Source: Lytechinus pictus (lineage: Eukaryota > Echinodermata > Echinoidea > Temnopleuroida > Toxopneustidae). Taken from it: DNA of 64,000 nt. Positions 56,301-64,000 of the stretch are shown one piece after another. Positions within the stretch are counted from its first letter, which is position 1, and each line of letters begins with the position of its first letter. Both the position numbers and the translations under genes were made by a program. The notes under the pieces are model-generated. The model did not search any database, was not told the origin of the DNA, and was given only the letters and a program-made list of their open reading frames with translations. Location: NCBI RefSeq assembly GCF_037042905.1, contig NC_087251.1, positions 35,210,501-35,274,500 on the forward strand, read 5' to 3'.

Positions 56301-58191
56301 GCAAGACAACGACGGCGAGCATGAGATGGAGTGCGACCTCGGAGAAAACGGAAAATACAAGGTGTGGCTTCAATATCAAAGTGTAGCAAAGATAATTTAT
56401 TAAACGATGTATGGGATAATGTGGTTATCCGATATGACCAGGGGGTTGGGCAGGGGTCCAATATTCGCTAGTGTATAAGCAATTGTCTTAGATCAGATTA
56501 TGCAAATTTTATATTTTACTCAATGAATAAAAAAATCCCTATATTTCCTCCATGAACAATATATAAACAACTTTTCTGTATAATTATGATTACATCAAGA
56601 TTTTCCATTTTACCAAATATATATGTCGGCTTTTTCGGCGTGTTCTATGCTTGTAACCGTTTTGTAAAAATGAACGGAATTTTAAATGTCATGAGATTTT
56701 CTTTTGATCCATGAAATGAAATGTTCAGTAATAATATGCTTTATTTAGTTACAAATATATTCAAATCAATATGTTATTGCGGCTGCCTTGCCATTAGACC
56801 TTGACGCGATAAAATGCGACTGAAAGCATTTATGCATGTCAGGAAGATCATTGTATAAAATGGAAATATAGGTCTATAAACCGGAACGAACAGTGTTATG
56901 GCTAAAACATCAGAATTAACATTTTCATTAGGGTCATTTTACGGTAACGATTTGATAAAGCTGTCAAATTGCAATAAGATATCAGTATATTTCATACTCC
57001 CAAATATATTTTCTCTCTCAAATCATGAATAATCGTCAACTGAAAAAAAACTAATAAAAACTTGTATTTTTTGACATTGACATTATTCAAAGCATTTTAT
57101 GCTATGAGATGATCAAGATCAAGGGAATTACGCGCATCCTAATGTAATAAGATTTTTAAAGTGTCATAATTATTTACAGTGGTGCTAGAAAGTTAGTAAA
57201 CCCAATCAGAAAATGCTTTCCTTCATGCTGATTGTTGAAATTAGACAACAACACTACAATGTCTGGTGAGCTCAGAGACACAAACTTTGTTGAATGTAAT
57301 ATTTTATCACCTGACCTAACAATAAAATATCTATAACATGGCATAACTTGAACACTTAAATGTGTACATTTTCTGGTGGAGTTCATTATTTTTTTAGCAG
57401 CGTTATCATTGATATTGACATTCGTCATCACCATTATTCCACAAACGTTATTGGTACAGATCTTTATCTGACCTAGTTGTAGTTATTGCTCCTAACGCCT
57501 CAATATTTGTCACGTGAGAGTCGTTCCCTCTCTGTAGGTCGTTTCTCCCTTCCCTCCTCTCTTATAATTTGGAATGATGCAGTGTTTTTCCCCTAGGTAA
57601 TTATGAATTCTTTAATGTTGCTGTATGACATTCATGTTACTTTTTGAATGTTTTATTGAGGATTGATGTATCTAAGCACACAATAAATGACATCTTGTGT
57701 TTTGATGCATTTCATTATTCGAAGGTACAACCTTTTAAACGAATTTCGATCTTCACGCCCCCCCCCCACCTTTCTTTATTATCGACTAGCCCAACAACCA
57801 AACTGTTTTGCCTCCTGAAAAACAAATAACAGGAAACAGAAACGGCCAAGAATTACAAAGGTGGGTGTCATCGTTATTATACATTCACACTTCCACTTTT
57901 AGCAATATCATAATTATACCTTTCTCATTTTATTATTTTTCTTTCCCTACTCACTTTACTTATTTTCCATAATTTGATTTGGCAATAAAAGATAAGTCTC
58001 TTTTATTGTAACGTAATCTGGTTTTCTTACCCCTGTCCTTCCGAGGCCTCCATAAATTTTAAACTCCCAGCTTAAAGATGGCGGTCTCCAATCTTTCTAA
58101 ATATTGATGATATTTACAGTAAATCTAAAAAATATTTATCCCCTTTGAACATATGTAATCACCTGTTTGCATAATTTATATATATTACATG

Positions 58192-58228
<37 letters not shown>

Positions 58229-59136
58229 ATATACATATAAATATATGTGTGAGGGTGTGTGTGTGTGTATATATTACATATATATATGTACTGTATAAAT
58301 TTAGTACATACACTGCATAATTTATATATATAACATGTATAAATGTATTTATATGTATATATATATATATATACATATATATACTGTATATACAGTATAT
58401 ATTTAGTACATACATGTTTCAATAATGAAAACAAAATATTCCAAGTATAACTTATATTATATAGAATAATTATATGTATGTTTATCATTATGATTGAAAA
58501 TGTGTGCTTATTATTTTGTTATACATAGTAAAATGCTGTTTGAAATTTTTATACAACGCTTTACTTTTTTACCTTACAGTAGTTTAAACGGTTTAAACAA
58601 TCGTAAAAAAAATTAATTTAATTAACAATAAAGTTGTTATACAACTTGTGTAAAGTTCTTAATATTTAAAAGTTTTATAAAGTATTAGACAGCGTTTTTA
58701 TTGTATACTTTTGTTATCAAAATGTGGAAATAAAACAATATCAAATCAAATCCTTTATTAATTCCAGTCGAAAATGATACTATCAATAATATTGGCCCCT
58801 TTATTATATTCTAATGGAATATGATAAATACCATAATGAGATTAGCAAATCCTATTAATGATAGGCCTTAATTTGTCGATAAAGTCTTTTTTCTTATGAA
58901 AGAAAAAAAAATCGAACAACGAGACCATACATTTTATCATAACTCTTGCAATACAGGGAAGAGATGGATTCGATGGTCGATCCTCCACCAAGCCCGTCCT
59001 CGGTTGATCAAGCCAGGCGCCATCTACGTCTATGCAAAGCTATTTTCCTTTGCATTCCCTATGCTGCCAATGTAGGTGGGACGGGATCTTTAGTTGGTAC
59101 CCCAGCGAATGTGGTCTGCGTTGCTGTTGTTGAAAG
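50210..59136 (+). CDS. SLC13: SLC13 family sodium/carboxylate cotransporter, copy 2 (exons 1-5, continues beyond window)
   Basis: Joins 50210-50332, 50976-51241, 56187-56361, 57790-57860 and 58957-59136, giving the first 271 residues plus two bases. All five exons have the same phases as copy 1, and exons 2-5 are the same size; exon 1 is one codon shorter. The protein is nearly identical to copy 1 over TM regions, the SNT motif ([12 protein letters not shown]) and [12 protein letters not shown]. Differences cluster in the loop (QITGNRNGQELQ against [12 protein letters not shown]). No stop or frameshift is seen, so it looks functional. Exon 6 was searched for by eye to base 64000 and not found. 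The gene either has a longer intron 5 or is truncated. By family it is a Na+-coupled di/tricarboxylate transporter in the plasma membrane. Confidence 0.92.
50831..50902 (-). pseudogene. tRNA-like head of a SINE, or tRNA-Met pseudogene
   Basis: Read on the minus strand it has a D-arm, a 5-bp anticodon stem CCCGT/ACGGG with loop CTCATGA (anticodon CAT) and GGTTCGATCC as B box. The T-stem has a mismatch and the acceptor stem pairs poorly, so it is not a working tRNA. The sequence downstream on the minus strand (to about 50700) ends in ATT/GTT-rich tail, which favours a tRNA-derived SINE in intron 1. Confidence 0.7.
50976..51241 (+). CDS. SLC13: SLC13 copy 2, exon 2
   Basis: 266 bp, acceptor TTAATAG and donor GTAAGG, phase 2 out, as in copy 1. 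Differs from copy 1 at only a few residues, such as VRDTPTVIEQYFNDVTYLL. Confidence 0.95.
51525..51641. mobile_element. 117-bp hAT hairpin MITE with perfect 8-bp target duplication
   Basis: CAGTAGCGTACCGTGA and TCACGGTACGCTACTG are perfectly inverted ends, and arms continue with GGAGACAAAGCATTGGGGGG, so nearly the whole element is a hairpin. GTCATCAC flanks both sides (51517-51524 and 51642-51649). Confidence 0.93.
52409..53593. mobile_element. Composite of two TTCACAATTGACGTACGACC-type MITEs
   Basis: A first copy starts at 52409 (AGCCCCTTTCACAATTGACG) and breaks at 52880. A full 713-bp copy runs 52881-53593 with both ends. The whole is flanked by TTA (52406-52408 and 53594-53596), a 3-bp duplication typical of PIF/Harbinger. 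Very similar to 40988-41699. Confidence 0.88.
53731..55063. mobile_element. Tandem-repeat element bounded by inverted ends
   Basis: CCTCAAAAAAGTTTGGAAAT (from 53731) is inverted at the right (to 55063). Inside are two roughly 241-bp repeats (from 53829 and 54071) and three roughly 197-bp repeats (from about 54472, 54668 and 54866). No coding capacity. Confidence 0.78.
54472..55040. repeat. Three tandem ~197-bp repeats
   Basis: Units begin TTTTGCAGCTTTTCAATTCA. The first two are practically identical over their length; the third has about ten differences. Confidence 0.94.
55410..55710. mobile_element. MITE family with ACGTACGT palindrome, copy C (short)
   Basis: Left CTTCCATTGATGATTGGATA, right TATCCACTCTTCAATGGAAG, with flanking CCCGGG on each side. 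About half the length of copies A and B. The central palindrome is modified (ATAACGTTACATAGGCCTAT). Confidence 0.7.
56187..56361 (+). CDS. SLC13: SLC13 copy 2, exon 3
   Basis: 175 bp, acceptor AATTCAG and donor GTGTGG. Encodes the SNT motif segment, one residue from copy 1 in the acidic loop start (EMECDLGENGKYK). Confidence 0.95.
57790..57860 (+). CDS. SLC13: SLC13 copy 2, exon 4 (small loop exon)
   Basis: 71 bp, acceptor CGACTAG and donor GTGGGT, same phases as copy 1 exon 4. Encodes [19 protein letters not shown] and five more residues. Open frame in both duplicates supports it as a real exon. Confidence 0.8.
58190..58395. repeat. (TA)n/(TG)n microsatellite in intron 4 of copy 2
   Basis: Dinucleotide runs, longer than the counterpart at 27560-27625. 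The tyrosine/isoleucine-rich frames through it are artefacts. Confidence 0.95.
58957..59136 (+). CDS. SLC13: SLC13 copy 2, exon 5
   Basis: 180 bp, acceptor AATACAG and donor GTATAG, ending in phase 2. Encodes the loop end ([20 protein letters not shown]) and [18 protein letters not shown]. Confidence 0.94.
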
Positions 59137-59329
59137 GTATAGAAAAGTTCCCAAAACCTTACATATTCCATGGCACCTGCTCCGGCGACAATTAAGTGCA
59201 TGGATATAATAACGATCCAAGTCAATCTCTTTTACCTCTACCATTTTTACCTTTGTCATTATTACGTCTATCATTTTTACCTCTGCCATTATTACCTTTG
59301 CCCTTTTTACAATAAACCGTTTTAGCTGT

Positions 59330-59700
59330 TCCACAGTAATTTTTTTTTCTTTTGTATCAAGCTTTTGTAGCCTTTCACAATTAAATCAACATGGTACTTG
59401 AATGTCAAAGTATCATCAATTATCAAACCCAAACATTTGTGTTGTGATACACAATCTAAAATAGTTTCATTGTTTTTTAACAGATAATGTGTCACCCTGC
59501 AAAGTTCATAATCACTGCCGAGAACCAAGAAACACTTCTTTGGGGTTTTTATTGTCTAGTATCATTCTGTTTTACATGTCTAGTCATAGACTTCATTCAT
59601 TGCAGAGTTCAGTTGATTTTCGTCAGTTCCATAGTACTACCACAAACATACAGAGTTGCATCGTGAGCAAACATAATAATCTTTCCTGATTTAATACTAG
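59330..59700 (-). pseudogene. LINE reverse transcriptase remnant in copy 2 intron 5
   Basis: Minus-strand frame with KCLGLIIDDTLTFKYHVDLI, and an FAHD box in place of FADD near 59670. Same insertion as at 28375-28790 in copy 1, with about 160 bp more preserved. It predates the gene duplication. Confidence 0.8.
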
Positions 59701-61946
59701 AAGCCAGGGCCCGTATTCCATAAACAAGATAAGCTTTTTGCTTAAGTCTTAGCAATTTGTCTTAGCATTTTGCTTGTCTAAGAAATCTTCCCTAACGATA
59801 TTCTATAAACTTTAAGACATTTGTCTCAAGTCAGGCGATATGGCTAAGCCAAAGTCTCAAATTCTATGACCTTCAGCGACCTTCTCAATAATAAATTGCT
59901 GCAGGGGTGACTGCAACAAACTTGCAAAAATGTAACTGAAGTTGTTTTTTTCTGAAAACTTTGGATTTTATTGAAACTAATTACACCTATTGTAGTAAGA
60001 GAAGAGCATTTATCACCCATATATGGTAAGAACTTTTTATTAAACCTGTCTATATTTTGTTAATTACCAAAACATTTCAATCCCAAACCGAGTGACTTGC
60101 ACAGTTTTTTTGTGTATCAGTCCCATTTATTACTTTTCATGTATTGTTATTTGTTTGTCAAAATATAAACTATATATTCCTCTCGACAGTTTACTTTAAC
60201 TTCAGTTTAAGTAGACCTAGGCCCCCTAAGGGAATTTTTTTTTGTAACTTTTGAGACTAGTCTTGGGTCTAACATTAGGCCTAGATCTAGCCTAGGCCCA
60301 ATATCTATAAAATATCCGTCTGTTTTGAGGAGAATTGAACATTGTTTTGACTTTTTTACTTTCATGAAGGCTGCAAAACGTAACTTTGTTACAATGTTAT
60401 TGTTAGTCTAGTGGGATGCCATAGTGGAGCAACCGAGACTGAAGCTACATATAGTACATAGATCTAGACCTAAATAGTATTGGTCTAGGCCTAGAACAAC
60501 ATTCGGGACTAAGCCTGGCTTAGCCTTACTTAGGACAGGGATAGATTTACATGTAGGACTATCTGACTTGGTTAAAGTTAGACCAAAACCTTCAGTCTCC
60601 GACTGTATTTTGGGTTTTCTGCTAAACTCACGTACGTGCACGTTACACGCAGTCAATGGAAAGTATATGTGTCGCGCCATCTTGGTTAATTTCACCACTA
60701 CGTTGCGAGAGGGCGCTCGTCAAATTTTACCAAAAAAAATCGTAAGAGACAGGCTCGTAATTATGAGGTGACTTTAGGCCACAATAATTAATTTAGGGAT
60801 GGTCCGGCAAATAAGTCGTGTCGATTTTCGAATTTAGGAATGTATAACGAATCAATACATATAACATTCATCAATACTCATGATGTTTAATGAGTAAAAC
60901 AAAGCCTTCTTCCCCGGCGTCGCACGTCCTCCCGAGTTACGGTGGTGCTCTTGCACATTTTGGGTATAGTTCAAATCATCAATAATATCTCGATTCTGCA
61001 ACTTATTGTATCCTAATTTCATGATTTTTTGTATTATTTAGGTCATTTGCAACACTTTATTCATTGACAATTACAAGTGTTAATTTCAAACTTTCCCGCT
61101 ATTGAGTCTTGAATCTACCCTTGTCCGCAGGCCCCTATAGTGTGTACTGTGTCATTATGTGTGTGTCTATGGAGCACCACATCCCAAATCTTACAAAATC
61201 GTGCTGATTCTGTGGCATTAAAATACCTAGTAAGACAAAGAGAGTTCCAGTTTTGAATTTTCCTGAAAAATTTACCAGAAAATTAAAGCTAAAAGAGCAA
61301 TATTGTGATGAAAAGGATGTACACCCCTACCCCTCCCCTTGCCCCACATCCACATGTGTAGCTGTGCCAATATACTCAATCACAAAGAAATTATATGATT
61401 GGTTTTATATTTTTGCAGCAGGAAATAATAATAATGATAATAATAACAATTAAAATAAAATAATAATTATAAATAAATTAATGACAATGATAATAATAAT
61501 CATAATGGCTGTTCAATGTAACTTCTTCCACTGGCTGTTATTCCTTCAATCATTTTGCCAATTTGTACTTGTTTATGTAAAAATCATGTTTATTATTTAT
61601 TGCTATTATAATGTAAATGTTGCAATTTTGTAGTTTGATTCTTTTTTTATTTTGTGTTAGTATTTATATAAATGTTTTTCATGGTAATGTTATATGTTTA
61701 TCACGAGTGGAGTTGGAGGTAGCTTATGTCTCTTATTTTCCCTTGGAAACTTTGAGGAGAAATTTATTAAATGAATTTAATGTTTAAAACTCTTCATCTG
61801 GCTGGCCCCTATTAAAAAAATTTACAACACATTATAGATATTGAATTTCAAATATTATTATACGAAAGGTAAACAGAACAATGTAGACCTGTATTGAAGG
61901 CAAGTGAACAACACAATTTCATAAAGCAAATTAATCTTCCTTTATG

Positions 61947-61978
<32 letters not shown>

Positions 61979-64000
61979 TACTGGTCTTGTAAGTTTTAAT
62001 ACAATCATTGAGTTTTTAATGTAGACAATCATAATGTTGCCCCCCCCCCTCATTTCTACACATTCTGATTAACTCTCAACATGCAAGGAAAATATGCTCA
62101 TTGTGGTAATCTTGTTAAAATACAATTTTTATCAAACTAAAAACAAAACTAAACATGCATGCTCTTCATCAGTAGCCAGGGCATGAACATTCTTACCTGA
62201 AACAAAATCTGTTTCTGAAGCATGCGAACCATGTTTGCTTGCTCCTGGCTAGACAGATTACTCCTGGTAAACTCTGAACCGAATATGATTATGGATTCAG
62301 CGGTCATGATAAGAAAATTAATATGAAGTAATATTAAATAAAATTAAAAAAAATATTCTTGTTCATACCACAATCTCAATTACAGTAAATAACCATACGA
62401 AATTACTTGAAAGAAAATTTATATTCGATGAGAAAAGAGCAAAATAATTGTAATCATTTCTAATCACTCTTCATGCTGTCCACTACGTGTGTTTTGCAAA
62501 ATATTCAAGATTTAGCAGATGTCAGAAACATATGTGAAAAAAGGAAAATGCTGATAAATCAATTTCTGATCTCTAGTCAAGGCAACAATATGTACCCAGA
62601 TCAATCTCTTTATTCACTGTATTGATGAGGTAATTTTGATTCAGACCCAAACAGCAAGATATCAATGAGAAACATGTGCGTATATCATGATGAATAGGCT
62701 ATCTTGACAGAAGAGCCCTCAACGCACGTACCCTTCTGGCCTTAACCCCAAGAAAGAGAGCGAGAGAGATGGTAGTGATCGAGATGAAATAAAGAAAGTT
62801 TTGTATCAAAGATCTATAAAAAAAAATTGCATTAAATGTTAATGCAGATATGGGGTTGTCTAATTTTAAAGAAAATCATTGAAAATGCCCCGGACTGATC
62901 CCCCACCCCCGCCCCCTCCCCCGTGTGGACGTGGACCTGGCCTGGTCAGCGAGCAACTCAACTATCAAGTACCGTTGACCTGGCGTTGAGCACAAAAATA
63001 CAAAGGTAAGATGGATCTAACTGAACATTATTTAATCGGCATAATGGAAGATATTAACAGTCAATTGCCTTGGCTTGACTTGCACAATCAGTCGCGAGTT
63101 GGAGCAGTTCACCTATTTCAGCTCAGTCACTCACTTTGAATATTGAATTTGAAAGCGTGTTTGTATCTCAAACTGGTTAAAATTCACAAATGATATTCAT
63201 GAATACATATATTATTGATATGCCTACAGATTTGAATCTTACAACATTTAGTTATATTTTGAAAGGATCATGAATAACTATGAGTAGGTTAAATTTCAAT
63301 GTAACGCGGAAAGTCCAATATGGGACTACACAGGCCACCGCGTTCCAGGGAAAATCGAGGCCGCTACGCACGGGCGCCTAAGAAGGCAGCGTACGGTGAA
63401 ATTCACATGTTGGCGGCTTTATCTATCGTTAGTTTTTATTAAAAAACATATTTATTAGCAACATTATTTCAAAAGCCACCCAAATATTAACGATTGAAAT
63501 GTATTCTTTTGAATCCTTCGAGCGATAATTCTAAATATCCCTTACTTTCCAAAAAATCGTCCTCCAGAGATACATATGTCAAATCTCACAATATTTCACT
63601 CTGAATTTGCTGTTCTTCACATGGCACTGCAGCCTCAGGATGAATTTAACACTTGTAATTGTAAATGAGAAAAAGATCGGGGTGATCATTTAGAATAATA
63701 TATTTTTTGAAAGAATTAATAAAAAAGTTGCAGTTTTTTTATATGATTGACTAAAATATATCTATTTTAAATTAATTTTTTTAATGAGAAAAATGGGTCA
63801 TTTAAAGCGATATTTTAATTTATTTTTCAACTAAGAACCATAACAAAATATATATGATATGAAAGAGGGTAAAAATCTCTTTTATAATCATGCATATTCA
63901 TATTTTGTAAGGGAACGATGGTTGTGATTGGCTCAGATTTCATGAGACCAAAAAAGGATCCAGCAATCAGCGCGAAGTTTGACGAAATGGAAAATTAATG
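59701..64000. other. Region after copy 2 exon 5 without recognised exon
   Basis: Similarity to copy 1 stops at about 59699, where sequence beginning CCAGGGCCCGTATTCCATAA takes over. No SLC13 exon 6 is seen. A CT microsatellite lies at 61946-61972 and a C run at 62040-62048. 60600-60740 is CpG-richer with GCGCCATCTTGG and GAGAGGGCGCTC, as in some metazoan promoters. A donor-like AAAG/GTAAGA occurs near 63004. None of this is enough to call a gene. Confidence 0.45.
61946..61972. repeat. (CT)n microsatellite
   Basis: About 13 CT dinucleotides. Confidence 0.97.

Noticed and set aside
61253-61453. Plus-strand 66-codon frame as an exon
   Set aside because: Ends in an AAT microsatellite, has no splice support and no recognised family.

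Overview
This is nuclear DNA from an animal. It is AT-rich, genes are split by GT-AG introns, and most of the space is short non-autonomous transposons, decayed LINEs, tRNA-derived SINEs and simple repeats. Gene structure and repeat style suggest a deuterostome invertebrate, most likely an echinoderm such as a sea urchin. That placement is inference; no taxon-specific marker was tested.

Layout. (1) 2783-3970 (+): a two-exon gene for a 133-residue small membrane protein resembling DMAC1/TMEM261 (DUF4536), a mitochondrial complex I assembly factor. (2) 3971-16787: intergenic, with two TTAA-flanked MITEs, a tandem array carrying nuclear-receptor-like DR1 motifs, a hAT-type MITE, a palindrome-bearing MITE and a decayed CR1/Jockey-like LINE on the minus strand (11967-15659). 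(3) 16788-43345 (+): a complete 13-exon SLC13 (sodium/dicarboxylate-citrate cotransporter) gene of 646 codons; reading frame is preserved at every splice junction and one intron has a GC-AG boundary. (4) 43346-50209: intergenic, with MITEs and a 2.95 kb inverted-repeat element full of ATGGCGGCC motifs. (5) 50210-59136 (+): the first five exons of a second, closely similar SLC13 gene. The remaining exons are not in the window and should lie beyond base 64000 if the gene is intact. (6) 59137-64000: intron 5 of the second copy or downstream sequence, with no coding exon recognised.

The two SLC13 genes are head-to-tail tandem duplicates whose start codons are 33.4 kb apart. Long stretches of introns 3-5 still align by eye. 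This lets the copies date each other's insertions: a LINE fragment in intron 5 predates the duplication, whereas a 3.16 kb hAT-type element in intron 3 of copy 1 is absent from copy 2, which keeps the empty site. Copy 1 encodes the features expected of a plasma-membrane Na+-coupled di/tricarboxylate transporter: a first SNT motif, a C-terminal [10 protein letters not shown] signature and an N-glycosylated tail. Its second SNx motif has Ala in place of Ser (TANV). No RNA gene, CRISPR array or autonomous transposase gene was found. The most unusual content is the density and nesting of inverted-repeat elements and the duplication-based insertion history.
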